Part shown: positions 9,525 through 17,608 of the stretch, in pieces
Layout: every line of letters starts with the position of its first letter
How positions within the stretch are numbered: position 1 is the first letter of the stretch
Source: Leeuwenhoekiella aequorea
GTDB taxonomy: Bacteria > Bacteroidota > Bacteroidia > Flavobacteriales > Flavobacteriaceae
DNA: 64,000 nucleotides
Assembly: GCF_004104375.1 (NCBI RefSeq)
Contig: NZ_QOVM01000002.1
Span: forward strand, 682,001 to 746,000
Reading direction: 5' to 3'
The notes under the pieces: model-generated
What the model was told of the DNA's origin: nothing
Seen by the model: only the letters and a program-made list of their open reading frames with translations
Database searches by the model: none
Translations under genes and position numbers: made by a program

Positions 9525-10094
9525 ATGAAAGGCTTACTCACGGAAATACGCAATTGTACCGTTTGTAAGCCTTTTTTGCCTTTAGGTGCCAACCCCATCA
9601 TTTCGGCTTCGCCAAAAAGTAAAATAATCTTAGCAAGTCAGGCGCCAGGAAGAATCGCTCACGAGAAATCTATTGCCTGGGATGATCCCAGCGGGCGACG
9701 TCTTCGCGAATGGTTAGATGTTGACGAAGAACTTTTCTACAATGCAGATAATTTTGCCATTCTGCCTTTAGGCTTTTGTTTTCCAGGAAAGAGTAAAACC
9801 GGTGATTTGCCTCCCAGACCCGAGTGTGCTCCACTATGGCATCAGCAGGTTGTAGAAAAATTTGATGAAAATCCACTTTATATTTTAATAGGTAACCACG
9901 CACAAAGCTATTATTTACAAGACAAGCTTACACTTACAAAGCGTATTCAGAATTTTGAAAGCTACCTGCCTAATTATTTTGTACTACCTCACCCCTCGCC
10001 TGTTAACCATTTCTGGATTAATAAAAACAAATGGTTTTTAACCGATGTAATCCCACACTTACAACTCGAAATTAAGCGCCGACTGCAGCTATAA
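9525..10094 (+). CDS. Uracil-DNA glycosylase family protein (family-4-like, Fe-S)
   Basis: The 189-residue protein has the UDG-superfamily motif ASQAPGRIAHE (equivalent of GEAPG) and the C-terminal LPHPSPVNH loop. Four cysteines, C11, C14, C85 and C101, have the CxxC plus 16-residue spacing of family 4 UDGs that bind a 4Fe-4S cluster. Such enzymes remove uracil from DNA, but this branch differs from classical family 4 (SQAPG, extra IAWDDPSGRRL segment), and substrate may differ. It lies 25 bases after the lipoprotein gene, and is followed by lpdA with its own promoter. Confidence 0.8.
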   Translation: MKGLLTEIRNCTVCKPFLPLGANPIISASPKSKIILASQAPGRIAHEKSIAWDDPSGRRLREWLDVDEELFYNADNFAILPLGFCFPGKSKTGDLPPRPECAPLWHQQVVEKFDENPLYILIGNHAQSYYLQDKLTLTKRIQNFESYLPNYFVLPHPSPVNHFWINKNKWFLTDVIPHLQLEIKRRLQL

Positions 10095-10147
10095 AACAAC
10101 GCGTAAATCCAGAGAAGTTCCGGTTCGTTTTTTAGGCTTTTTATGTG

Positions 10148-10155
10148 TAAATTTG
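10148..10155 (+). promoter_or_regulatory. Bacteroidota -7 box (TAAATTTG) upstream of lpdA
   Basis: TAAATTTG fits the TAnnTTTG consensus exactly. It predicts a transcript starting near 10160 and a leader of about 20 bases before the ATG at 10180. It also argues against the longer reading frame opening with the TTG at 10153, which overlaps the box itself. No convincing -33 element is seen. Confidence 0.65.
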
Positions 10156-10179
10156 TCGCTTCAAATTTCACTGATAACT

Positions 10180-11556
10180 ATGAGTAAATACGATATTATT
10201 GTCTTAGGAAGTGGACCCGGTGGTTATGTTACAGCTATTCGTGCTTCACAATTAGGTTTTAAAACCGCTATTGTAGAAAAAGAAAGCCTTGGAGGTGTGT
10301 GCTTAAACTGGGGCTGTATCCCTACTAAAGCCCTTTTAAAAAGTGCCCAGGTTTTTGAATATCTTAAACATGCTGAAGACTACGGTCTTAAAGTAGAAGG
10401 TGCAGATAAAGATTTTGATGCCGTAGTAAAACGTAGCCGCGGTGTTGCAGAAGGAATGAGCAAAGGTGTTCAATTCTTAATGAAGAAAAATAAAATTGAC
10501 GTTATTAACGGTTTTGGAAAACTAAAACCAGGTAAAAAAATAGACGTTGATGGTACTGAGTATAGTGCTGATAATATTATTATCGCTACTGGTGCTCGCT
10601 CACGTGAATTACCTAGTTTACCTCAAGATGGTAAAAAAGTAATAGGATATCGTGAAGCTATGACTTTAAAAGAGCAACCAAAGAGCATGATCGTTGTAGG
10701 ATCTGGTGCTATAGGTTGTGAGTTCGGAAGTTTTTACAACGCTATGGGGACTGAGGTAACTATAGTTGAGTTTATGCCAAATATCGTTCCTGTTGAAGAT
10801 GAAGAAGTATCTAAACAATTTGAACGCAGCCTTAAGAAAACCGGTATTAAAATAATGACAAACTCATCTGTAGAGTCTGTTGATACTTCTGGTGAAGGCG
10901 TTGTTGCAACTGTAAAAACAGCTAAAGGAGAAGAAAAACTACAAGCAGATATCATTCTTTCTGCAGTAGGTATTAAAACCAATATTGAAGGTATAGGCCT
11001 TGAAGATGTAGGTATTATTACAGATAAAGATAAAGTTATTGTAAATGACTGGTATCAAACAAATATGCCGGGTTATTATGCAATAGGTGATATTACTCCT
11101 GGACCAGCCTTGGCTCACGTAGCTTCTGCAGAAGGAATACTTTGTGTGGAGAAGATTGCAGGAATGCATGTTGAAAAATTAGACTACGGAAACATTCCTG
11201 GATGTACATACGCATCACCTGAGATTGCATCTGTAGGTATGACTGAAAAACAAGCTAAAGAAGCTGGATACGAACTTAAAATAGGTAAGTTTCCATTCTC
11301 AGCATCTGGTAAAGCAAGCGCTTCAGGTAACAAAGATGGTTTTGTAAAAGTTATTTTTGATGCTAAATACGGCGAATGGTTAGGCTGCCATATGATAGGT
11401 GCAGGTGTTACCGATATGATTGCTGAAGCTGTATTAGGACGTAAATTAGAAACTACAGGTCACGAAGTACTGAAAGCTATTCACCCGCATCCAACGATGA
11501 GTGAAGCGGTGATGGAAGCTGTTGCTGCTGCTTACGATGAAGTGATTCATTTATAG
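10180..11556 (+). CDS. lpdA: Dihydrolipoyl dehydrogenase (E3), paralogue 1
   Basis: A 458-residue flavoprotein disulfide reductase. FAD-binding GSGPGGYV lies at the N-terminus, the redox disulfide C41/C46 in GGVCLNWGCIP, an NAD-binding GSGAIGCEFG segment mid-protein, FAD-binding AIGDI, and the C-terminal HPHPTMSE with the catalytic His-Glu pair. It reoxidises the lipoamide of 2-oxoacid dehydrogenase complexes or the glycine cleavage system (EC 1.8.1.4). ATG at 10180 is chosen because MSKYDIIVLG is the family start and the frame's earlier TTG lies in the promoter. No E1/E2 genes are adjacent. A second E3 is at 51413-52819. Confidence 0.95.
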   Translation: MSKYDIIVLGSGPGGYVTAIRASQLGFKTAIVEKESLGGVCLNWGCIPTKALLKSAQVFEYLKHAEDYGLKVEGADKDFDAVVKRSRGVAEGMSKGVQFLMKKNKIDVINGFGKLKPGKKIDVDGTEYSADNIIIATGARSRELPSLPQDGKKVIGYREAMTLKEQPKSMIVVGSGAIGCEFGSFYNAMGTEVTIVEFMPNIVPVEDEEVSKQFERSLKKTGIKIMTNSSVESVDTSGEGVVATVKTAKGEEKLQADIILSAVGIKTNIEGIGLEDVGIITDKDKVIVNDWYQTNMPGYYAIGDITPGPALAHVASAEGILCVEKIAGMHVEKLDYGNIPGCTYASPEIASVGMTEKQAKEAGYELKIGKFPFSASGKASASGNKDGFVKVIFDAKYGEWLGCHMIGAGVTDMIAEAVLGRKLETTGHEVLKAIHPHPTMSEAVMEAVAAAYDEVIHL

Positions 11557-11580
11557 GCATTCCCATATAATTAGAATTAA

Positions 11581-11615
11581 AAAACCCTGCAAATCAATTG
11601 ATTTACAGGGTTTTT
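11581..11615. terminator. Bidirectional intrinsic terminator
   Basis: AAAACCCTG and CAGGGTTTT arms flank a 16-base spacer containing a nested ATCAATTGAT palindrome, with T-runs on both strands. It lies between the convergent lpdA and the PP-loop gene and can end transcription from both sides. Confidence 0.85.
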
Positions 11616-11661
11616 TAGTTGTTTAAATTTAGGATATAAGTAAATATATAAAGCTCAGACC

Positions 11662-12396
11662 TTAGTTCAATTCAGTAGGTATCAAGTCACAAAACCAAAA
11701 CTTTGTATCCCATGATTTTTGATTATCAGAAAAGCAATTATCATCATCACATTCTGAAGGTTCATAACCGCGTAAAACTTTTTCACCTATGCTAAAATCA
11801 ATTGGAGTCTTAAAAATAGGCCCATCATAGACAAAAGTGTGAAACTCGCCGTTTTCTCCACAGGGATCAACACCTGCTGGCAAATCTTTAATAAATTGTT
11901 TATCTATAACTCGTCCTACAAAAGATTTATCGAGATGCTTAGCATTTACACAAACGGTAATGGCCTTAAATCCCTGATCTATAAAGCTATGAATAAGTTC
12001 TAATGTGTTTCGTTTCCAAAGTGGAAAAATTGCTTTTATTCCTACTCGATCTAATTGCTCTTCTCTATATGCTTTTAAATCTTCAAGAAAAATATCTCCG
12101 AAAATACTATGCGTATTTCCCTTTGCGGCTAAAGCTTCCGTAGTAGCTCCTAGTATCTTAGAATATTCAGCCATACTCACGTTTCCTGAAAGAAATACTT
12201 TCTCTAGAGTTAAACCCAAACTTTCCGCCTGTAAATCTAGAAGAGTTTCTCTCAGACCGTGCATGGAAACCCGATCAACATCAGAGTTTAATGTCGTTAC
12301 TAGTTTTGTAATAGTATATTCTTGTTGCTTTAAAATCTCATAAAGCGCCAATGTAGAATCTTTACCACTACTCCAGTTAAAATAAGCCTGTTTCAA
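11662..12396 (-). CDS. PP-loop ATPase, diphthine-ammonia ligase-like family
   Basis: The 244-residue protein opens with FNWSSGKDSTLAL, the SGKDS PP-loop of adenine-nucleotide alpha-hydrolases, and has the later motifs of the Dph6-like family (TTLNSDVDRVSMHG, VDPCGENGEFHTF). In archaea and eukaryotes relatives amidate diphthine on elongation factor 2; bacteria do not make diphthamide, so the true substrate here is unknown. It would activate a carboxylate by adenylation and use ammonia. Its start is 6 bases after the stop of aroQ, so the two form an operon with aroQ first. Confidence 0.82.
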   Translation of the reverse strand: MKQAYFNWSSGKDSTLALYEILKQQEYTITKLVTTLNSDVDRVSMHGLRETLLDLQAESLGLTLEKVFLSGNVSMAEYSKILGATTEALAAKGNTHSIFGDIFLEDLKAYREEQLDRVGIKAIFPLWKRNTLELIHSFIDQGFKAITVCVNAKHLDKSFVGRVIDKQFIKDLPAGVDPCGENGEFHTFVYDGPIFKTPIDFSIGEKVLRGYEPSECDDDNCFSDNQKSWDTKFWFCDLIPTELN

Positions 12397-12402
12397 ATTG
12401 AA

Positions 12403-12831
12403 TTATAAAAAAGACTTAATTGCCAACTCGTAACTTTTAAGACCAAAACCTACAATAATTCCTACTGCATTCTTTGATATATACGAGTGATGACGATAGG
12501 ACTCACGTGCAAATGTATTAGATATATGTACCTCCACAACCGGAACAGAAATAGCAGCAATAGCGTCACCAATACCTACTGAAGTATGTGTATAAGCAGC
12601 GGCATTTAAAACAATACCGTCAAAAACACCTTCGGCTTGTTGAATTTTAGTTATTAAATCTCCCTCACTATTAGACTGAAAATAAGAAAGTTCTGTTTCC
12701 TTAAACTGAAATTGTAATGTAGAAAAATAATCTCCAAAACTTTGATTCCCATAGACACCGGGTTCACGTGTGCCCAATAGATTTAAGTTAGGACCATTTA
12801 TGATAAGTATTTTAAGTTCTTTTTCCATCAT
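12403..12831 (-). CDS. aroQ: Type II 3-dehydroquinate dehydratase
   Basis: A 142-residue shikimate-pathway enzyme (EC 4.2.1.10). INGPNLNLLGTREPGVYG at the N-terminus holds the active-site Asn and the catalytic Tyr; LNAAAYTHTS and VEVHISN with the catalytic His follow; the flexible lid is around REPGVYG. Length fits the type II dodecameric family. Two ATG codons occur in tandem (12831 and 12828); either may start the protein. The gene is upstream of the PP-loop ATPase. A weak -7-like TACCTTTA precedes it. Confidence 0.96.
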   Translation of the reverse strand: MMEKELKILIINGPNLNLLGTREPGVYGNQSFGDYFSTLQFQFKETELSYFQSNSEGDLITKIQQAEGVFDGIVLNAAAYTHTSVGIGDAIAAISVPVVEVHISNTFARESYRHHSYISKNAVGIIVGFGLKSYELAIKSFL

Positions 12832-12870
12832 TTGAAATTAAGTAAGTAAAGGTAAATTAAAAGCAAAGCA

Positions 12871-12897
12871 AAAAAAAACCTCGCGAAGCGAGGTTTT
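12871..12897 (-). terminator. Intrinsic terminator of the OMP gene at 12926
   Basis: Arms ACCTCGC / GCGAGGT extended by A-T pairs around a three-base loop, followed on the minus strand by a run of nine T. It separates the OMP gene from aroQ. Confidence 0.88.
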
Positions 12898-12925
12898 AGT
12901 TGGTTGATTGGTTTGTTTAGTATGA

Positions 12926-13528
12926 TTAAAATACAAAACCTACACCTGCTTGGATAGCGTAGTTGTAAGCTTTTACATCATCATAAATTTTTGTAAAACC
13001 TCTTGTGTAACGACCTTGAATAAAAAGACCGTTGTCAAATTTGTATTCTAAACCTGCTGCAGTACCAAATTCAAAATCATTAGCACCATCAACAATGTTT
13101 ATATCTCCACCATTATTTGTAGGTTCATAATCGATTTCTTCATTAACTAAGAAGTTAAAAGAAGGACCTGCTTGTAAGCTTAGACCGTCTACTAAGTATA
13201 TTTTAGCTAATAATGGTACTTGAATGTAATCTAATTGGTATTCTGTGTTGTCATCAATATCAAAAATATTATCCTGATCGATTGTAGCGATAGTTGCTCC
13301 TTGCGCAGAATAAATAACCTCTGGTTGTATAGAGAAGTTTTCAGCGATAGGAAATTCTGCAACTAAACCTGCATAAAATGCTGTTCTTGAATCTGGATCG
13401 TTTGAATCATCTCCAGCAATATTAGCGAAGTTAACACCACCTTTTACTCCAAATTGAAATGACTCTTGAGCTTTAGCTGTAGTAGTTCCTAAAGCAATAA
13501 TACTTGCAATTAAAATTAGCTTTTTCAT
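12926..13528 (-). CDS. Outer-membrane beta-barrel protein (porin-like)
   Basis: From the ATG at 13528 the protein has 200 residues: a signal peptide (MKKLILIAS...TAKAQ) and then a barrel of the OMP_b-brl_2 type with GVKGGVNFANI, PEVIYSAQG, LDYIQVPLLAKIYL and a C-terminal aromatic end (GVGFVF). Function is unknown; such proteins are abundant small barrels in Flavobacteria. It is a paralogue of the next gene upstream (13868-14479). The longer frame beginning at TTG 13558 overlaps the -7 box and is rejected. It has its own promoter and terminator, so it is monocistronic. Confidence 0.88.
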   Translation of the reverse strand: MKKLILIASIIALGTTTAKAQESFQFGVKGGVNFANIAGDDSNDPDSRTAFYAGLVAEFPIAENFSIQPEVIYSAQGATIATIDQDNIFDIDDNTEYQLDYIQVPLLAKIYLVDGLSLQAGPSFNFLVNEEIDYEPTNNGGDINIVDGANDFEFGTAAGLEYKFDNGLFIQGRYTRGFTKIYDDVKAYNYAIQAGVGFVF

Positions 13529-13555
13529 AAATTGTTTGTTGTTTATAATTCTGTG

Positions 13556-13563
13556 CAAAGCTA
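13556..13563 (-). promoter_or_regulatory. Bacteroidota -7 box (TAGCTTTG)
   Basis: Exact TAnnTTTG match on the minus strand, 27 bases before the ATG at 13528. The identical octamer precedes the paralogous OMP gene at 14479, at almost the same distance. Confidence 0.65.
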
Positions 13564-13867
13564 TATTCTGTAAGGGTTAACGAATGCTAACACTTCTTTA
13601 ATATTATCTAAATAATTGCCAATTGGGAATACCTTTTCATTCTAAAACTAAACGTTTTGAATTTCTGCTGTTTACCATATTTACCGCAAATTATTCCTCA
13701 TATGATACCCTTGCAACTCTTTGAAATCTATAATCTTGCAATTTATTGCCTCTTTCTGAAAATATTTTTTAATTGTTAAAATATGTTAATTAAAAATAGT
13801 TAGATTTAGTATTTGTAGAAAAAAAAAGCACCCCATTGGGGTGCTCTAATCTAAATATTTTGATTTT
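13564..13867. other. Intergenic stretch between the two OMP genes
   Basis: No coding frame is supported. It holds the terminator of the upstream OMP gene (13821-13845) and an AT-rich inverted repeat TTTTTAATT / AATTAAAAA at 13766-13796. Nothing else stands out. Confidence 0.6.
13821..13845 (-). terminator. Intrinsic terminator of the OMP gene at 13868
   Basis: Perfect 8-base stem AGCACCCC / GGGGTGCT with a three-base loop, followed on the minus strand by a long T-run. Confidence 0.9.
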
Positions 13868-14479
13868 TTAGTTAAAGATAAAACCAATTGATGCAGAAAA
13901 AACGCCGTTCTTAGCATCAAGAGCATCTGTATCTACGTTGTCTCCATTATCGTAAACATCAGAAAAACCTTGAGTATAACGTCCGTTAAGATAAAGACCT
14001 CCATCAAATTTGTAACCTAGACCTACGGCACCACCAAAGTCGATATCATTAAAGTTATCTTCATCGATATCTACACTACCATTAGGACCATCTAATTGAC
14101 TATCTACAAGAAATCCTATTTGAGGTCCTGCCTCAACATATAATCCCTTAACTAGATATAATTTTGCTAATACAGGAACATTAATATAGTTCAATTGAAA
14201 TTCTGTATCCTGCTCATCATCTCTTTGCACAAGATCAAAACCTTGTCCAGAGTAAAATACTTCTGGTTGTATAGCAAATCTTTCTGTTACCGGTATTTCT
14301 ACAAGAGCACCAATATTAAAAGATGTTCTTGCATTATCATCATCAAAGCCATCTCCCCCATCACCAGTGAAGTTAGCAAAGTTTACACCACCTTTAATAC
14401 CAAAAGCTAATTCGCTTTGCGCCATTAAAGCGGTAGAACCTGAGACAAAAAGTATCGCTGCAATAAATAATTTTTTCAT
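13868..14479 (-). CDS. Outer-membrane beta-barrel protein (porin-like), paralogue
   Basis: From the ATG at 14479 the protein has 203 residues, with a signal peptide (MKKLFIAAILF...ALMAQ) and the same OMP_b-brl_2 motifs as its neighbour: GIKGGVNFANF, PEVFYSGQG, LNYINVPVLAKLYL, YKFDGGLYLNGRYTQG and a C-terminal phenylalanine-rich strand. Acidic inserts (GDGGDGFDDD, DIDEDNFND) may be calcium-binding surface loops. The frame's earlier start (14527) is a TTG upstream of and around the promoter, so it is rejected. The pair looks like a tandem duplication that kept promoter and gene together. Confidence 0.88.
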   Translation of the reverse strand: MKKLFIAAILFVSGSTALMAQSELAFGIKGGVNFANFTGDGGDGFDDDNARTSFNIGALVEIPVTERFAIQPEVFYSGQGFDLVQRDDEQDTEFQLNYINVPVLAKLYLVKGLYVEAGPQIGFLVDSQLDGPNGSVDIDEDNFNDIDFGGAVGLGYKFDGGLYLNGRYTQGFSDVYDNGDNVDTDALDAKNGVFSASIGFIFN

Positions 14480-14502
14480 AATTATAAGTTTTAGATTTGA
14501 AG

Positions 14503-14510
14503 CAAAGCTA
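14503..14510 (-). promoter_or_regulatory. Bacteroidota -7 box (TAGCTTTG)
   Basis: Exact TAnnTTTG match on the minus strand, 23 bases before the ATG at 14479; same octamer as at 13556-13563. Confidence 0.65.
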
Positions 14511-14587
14511 ATTTCAATCTGTTTCAAAGATTATTAACGGAGTTATAATTAAATTTTAAAATATTCCCAAAACCACATTGTTTATTG

Positions 14588-15484
14588 ATGAATTGGCAAA
14601 AAACATTAAAAGATTATCAAGCTTATTTAAGATTAGAGCGCGGTTTGTCAGAAAATAGCATTATTAATTATATATATGATATTCAGAAATTAATAAATTG
14701 GCTAGCTGATACTAGTGCTCAATGCTCTCCTGTGACTATTAATCAAGAACTTATTCAGCAGTTTATATACAACGCAGCTAAAGATCTTAATGCCACATCA
14801 CAATCCCGATTGATTTCTGGCTTAAAAGGTTTTTTTGATTACTTGGTTTTCGAAGATTACCGCAAGGATAACCCAACAGATTTAATCGAATCACCTAAAG
14901 TAGGACGCAAATTACCAGACACCTTATCTGAAGAAGAAGTAAATTCTATTATTGAAGTCATCGATTTAAGTTCGCCTCAAGGTGAACGCAATCGCGCCAT
15001 TATAGAAACTTTATACGGTTGCGGATTACGGGTTTCTGAGCTACTTAATCTCAAATTATCTGATCTCTTTTTTGAAGAAGGATATATTTTAGTTACGGGA
15101 AAAGGAGATAAACAACGATTTGTACCTATCGCTCCAATCACCCAACACTATATTAAAATATATAGAGATGAAATACGCATTCATGAAAATCCAAAACCAC
15201 TATTTAAAAACATACTATTCTTAAACAGACGTGGAGCACAATTAACACGTGCGATGATATTTACCATTGTAAAACAGAATACAAAAAAAGCAGGGATTCA
15301 GAAAACAATTAGTCCGCATACTTTTAGACATTCATTTGCCACACATCTATTACAAAATGGTGCAGATTTAAGGGCCATACAATTAATGCTGGGACACGAA
15401 AGCATAACAACTACAGAAATTTATATGCATCTAGACCGAACACATCTCACAGAAGTTATGAATACCTATCATCCCAGAAAATAA
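14588..15484 (+). CDS. xerD: Site-specific tyrosine recombinase XerC/XerD
   Basis: A 298-residue tyrosine recombinase with SAM-like N-terminal core-binding domain (about 1-90) and catalytic domain with every catalytic residue: R148 (CGLRVSEL), K172 (TGKGDKQ), H244 and R247 (HTFRHSF), H270 (LGHES) and nucleophile Y279 (TTEIYMHLD). Length and motifs match XerC/XerD proteins that resolve chromosome dimers at dif with FtsK, which is encoded at 59710. No att-like repeats or phage genes flank it, so a mobile integrase is unlikely. ATG at 14588 is preferred over the TTG one codon earlier. Assignment to XerD rather than XerC is tentative. Confidence 0.92.
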   Translation: MNWQKTLKDYQAYLRLERGLSENSIINYIYDIQKLINWLADTSAQCSPVTINQELIQQFIYNAAKDLNATSQSRLISGLKGFFDYLVFEDYRKDNPTDLIESPKVGRKLPDTLSEEEVNSIIEVIDLSSPQGERNRAIIETLYGCGLRVSELLNLKLSDLFFEEGYILVTGKGDKQRFVPIAPITQHYIKIYRDEIRIHENPKPLFKNILFLNRRGAQLTRAMIFTIVKQNTKKAGIQKTISPHTFRHSFATHLLQNGADLRAIQLMLGHESITTTEIYMHLDRTHLTEVMNTYHPRK

Positions 15485-15490
15485 AGCATA

Positions 15491-15516
15491 AAAAAAACCG
15501 GTATAAAACCGGTTTT
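15491..15516. terminator. Bidirectional terminator between xerD and the 15534 gene
   Basis: Stem AAAACCGG / CCGGTTTT; the T-run is seven bases on the minus strand and four on the plus strand, so it serves the minus-strand gene best. Confidence 0.78.
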
Positions 15517-15533
15517 AAAGACAAACCAACTAA

Positions 15534-15896
15534 TTAGTCTGTAACAACTAATCGTAGGGGGAGAAAGTAAGTTTGCCCCTTAATAGCCTTTGCCTTTAAT
15601 TCTTTGTAATTCAATGTATTTTGTATTGAATTCTTAATTGCAGCGTTATCTGTTTTCACATTAAGCACTACAATTTCATTTTCAGAATTTACAGTAAAGG
15701 CAATGTTTACAGTAGTCTCTTGAGCCACTTTAAAGCGCGAATTACTCAATAAATCCAACAATTGCTTATTCATAGAAGCCTTCACTTCTTTACTAGTAGT
15801 TTTACTAGTGGGTTCTGTAGGATCCACAGGATTGGCTGTTAAGATTGCTGAACTGCAAATCGCAAATGCGAGCATAAAAATTTCAATTGTCTTCAT
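15534..15896 (-). CDS. Small secreted protein, TonB-C-like, unknown function
   Basis: A 120-residue protein with an N-terminal signal peptide (cleavage near ILTANP) and a single small domain: VNIAFTVNSENEIVVLNV followed by NTLNYKELKA and a strand TYFLPLRLV. This pattern resembles the C-terminal energy-transfer fold of TonB-like proteins and recurs in small Flavobacteria exported proteins, but no TonB motif proves it. No partner is adjacent: it is convergent with xerD and separated from sucC by 417 bases. Periplasmic location is likely; function unknown. Confidence 0.72.
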   Translation of the reverse strand: MKTIEIFMLAFAICSSAILTANPVDPTEPTSKTTSKEVKASMNKQLLDLLSNSRFKVAQETTVNIAFTVNSENEIVVLNVKTDNAAIKNSIQNTLNYKELKAKAIKGQTYFLPLRLVVTD

Positions 15897-16024
15897 AATA
15901 TTTGATTTTTGATTGATGTATTATAAAGACGAATGGCTTAAAAAACTGTTACACTAAGTCTATTTACTTAACAGATTTTTAACTTTTCAAGTGACTGATC
16001 ATCAGCGATCTGTAAATTTATTCC

Positions 16025-16054
16025 AAAGAAAAAGCCCAACTTAACGGTTGAGCT
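16025..16054 (-). terminator. Orphan terminator-like hairpin
   Basis: On the minus strand AGCTCAAC pairs with GTTGGGCT (one G-U) around a six-base loop and is followed by TTTTCTTT. The nearest upstream gene on that strand, sucC, already has its own terminator 200 bases earlier. Confidence 0.6.
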
Positions 16055-16120
16055 CTTTCCCCTAACTAAACGAAAATCATAGATAAACTTATTTGTTCAA
16101 TTTACCTATTATACTTATAT

Positions 16121-16136
16121 TGATTGATTGATTGAT
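16121..16136 (+). repeat. Tetranucleotide repeat (TGAT)x4
   Basis: Four perfect TGAT units in a non-coding stretch. It is short but could vary by slippage. Confidence 0.7.
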
Positions 16137-16260
16137 ACTTAAAAGACGCTTGAAATTTCTAATCGTTACACCCACAATCTATTTTAACAGGTTATTAACT
16201 TCATTTATATCCTTTTATGTAATGTGTCGCAATTAAATTTACTCACTACTGTAAATTCCA

Positions 16261-16289
16261 AAAAAAAAGGCTCTCATAATTGAGAGCCT
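16261..16289 (-). terminator. Intrinsic terminator of sucC
   Basis: Perfect stem AGGCTCTCA / TGAGAGCCT with loop TAAT, followed by eight T on the minus strand. Confidence 0.92.
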
Positions 16290-16313
16290 TTAAATATCCT
16301 AGTTGAACTAAGA

Positions 16314-17510
16314 CTATAAATTAGCAAGTACTTTTTGTACTTTATCTGCTGCTTCCTGAAATTGGATTGCACTTTGAACGTCTAGACCACTGTTGTCTAT
16401 TAATTCTTTTGCGATATCAGCATTTGTTCCTTGAAGACGTACAATAATAGGCACGTTAATAGTTCCCATATTTTTATAAGCATCTACAATACCTTGAGCA
16501 ACGCGGTCACAACGAACGATTCCTCCAAAGATATTTACAAGAATAGCCTTTACATTAGGATCTTTAAGAATAAGTTTAAATGCAGTTTCAACACGCTCTG
16601 CATCTGCAGTACCACCTACATCTAAAAAGTTTGCAGGTTCACCACCAGCTTGTTTAATTAAATCCATAGTTGCCATTGCAAGACCAGCTCCATTTACCAT
16701 ACATCCTACGTTTCCGTCAAGATCTACGTAATTAAGGCCTACTTCTTTTGCTTCAACTTCAACAGGATTTTCTTCACGAGTATCACGCATAGCTGCATAA
16801 TCTTTATGACGGTAAAGTGCATTATCATCTAACGACACTTTAGCATCAACAGCTAAAATTTTATCATCACTTGTTTTTAAAACTGGGTTGATTTCAAATA
16901 GAGATGAATCTGAATCTGAGTATGCTTTATAAAGAGCTGTAACAAATTTTGTCATTTCCTTAAAAGCCGTTCCACTTAGACCAAGGTTAAAAGCAATACG
17001 TCTTGCCTGAAAAGGTAATAAGCCTGCAGCAGGATCTACTTCTTCAGTATATATAAGATGTGGCGTTTTTTCTGCTACCTCTTCAATATCCATCCCACCT
17101 TCGGTAGAATACATAATCATATTTTTACCAGTACCTCTGTTTAATAAAACAGACATATAATATTCTTCTGGCTCACTGTCTCCAGGATAATAAACATCTT
17201 CAGCAACTAAAATTTGATGTACCAGTTTACCTTCAGCAGATGTTTGTGGAGTAATCAGATTCATTCCGATAATATCTCCAGCAATTTTTTCTACTTCTTG
17301 TAAATTCTTGGCAAGTTTTACACCACCACCTTTTCCTCTACCACCGGCGTGTACCTGAGCTTTAATTACATGCCATCCGGTACCTGTTTCTTCAGTAAGT
17401 TTTTTTGCAGCTTCAACAGCTTCCGCCGGACTACTTGCAACTTTACCGCGCTGTATGCGCACTCCAAAACTATTTAGTATTTCTTTTCCTTGATATTCGT
17501 GTAGATTCAT
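16314..17510 (-). CDS. sucC: Succinyl-CoA synthetase beta subunit, ADP-forming
   Basis: A 398-residue TCA-cycle protein (EC 6.2.1.5). The N-terminal ATP-grasp part has [12 protein letters not shown] and [13 protein letters not shown], and the C-terminal CoA-ligase part has [12 protein letters not shown] and [11 protein letters not shown], the hallmark of SucC. Length is the family norm. The alpha subunit gene sucD is not adjacent, so the two subunits are expressed from separate loci, as in several Bacteroidota. A -7 box (TATTTTTG) 36 bases upstream and a strong terminator downstream make it monocistronic. Confidence 0.97.
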   Translation of the reverse strand: MNLHEYQGKEILNSFGVRIQRGKVASSPAEAVEAAKKLTEETGTGWHVIKAQVHAGGRGKGGGVKLAKNLQEVEKIAGDIIGMNLITPQTSAEGKLVHQILVAEDVYYPGDSEPEEYYMSVLLNRGTGKNMIMYSTEGGMDIEEVAEKTPHLIYTEEVDPAAGLLPFQARRIAFNLGLSGTAFKEMTKFVTALYKAYSDSDSSLFEINPVLKTSDDKILAVDAKVSLDDNALYRHKDYAAMRDTREENPVEVEAKEVGLNYVDLDGNVGCMVNGAGLAMATMDLIKQAGGEPANFLDVGGTADAERVETAFKLILKDPNVKAILVNIFGGIVRCDRVAQGIVDAYKNMGTINVPIIVRLQGTNADIAKELIDNSGLDVQSAIQFQEAADKVQKVLANL

Positions 17511-17545
17511 AATCAGGCGTTTCTATGTATTTGAATTTTGCAGAG

Positions 17546-17553
17546 CAAAAATA
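17546..17553 (-). promoter_or_regulatory. Bacteroidota -7 box (TATTTTTG) of sucC
   Basis: Exact TAnnTTTG match on the minus strand, predicting a leader of about 30 bases before the sucC ATG at 17510. Confidence 0.6.
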
Positions 17554-17608
17554 AGTATTTTAAGGCAAACCCTACTAGTAAAATAGTTGGGATTTCAACC
17601 TTAATAAA

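Larger units (their letters stand above)
15897..16313. other. Gene-free 417-base stretch with an extra terminator
   Basis: No coding frame longer than a few codons. It holds the sucC terminator (16261-16289), a run of four TGAT units at 16121-16136 and a second terminator-like hairpin at 16033-16054 on the minus strand that no annotated gene needs. The roughly 200 bases between the two hairpins could encode a small RNA read on the minus strand, or the second hairpin could be a leader element of the 15534 gene. Confidence 0.45.

Noticed and set aside
13529-13558. Longer N-terminus of the OMP (start at 13558)
   Set aside because: The added ten residues begin with a TTG inside the -7 box and break the signal peptide.
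14588-15484. Integrase of a mobile element
   Set aside because: Length and motifs fit XerC/D, no att-like repeats, phage or transfer genes and normal composition around it.
16121-16136. TGAT repeat as start of a CRISPR array
   Set aside because: Units of four bases without spacers; no cas genes anywhere in the window.
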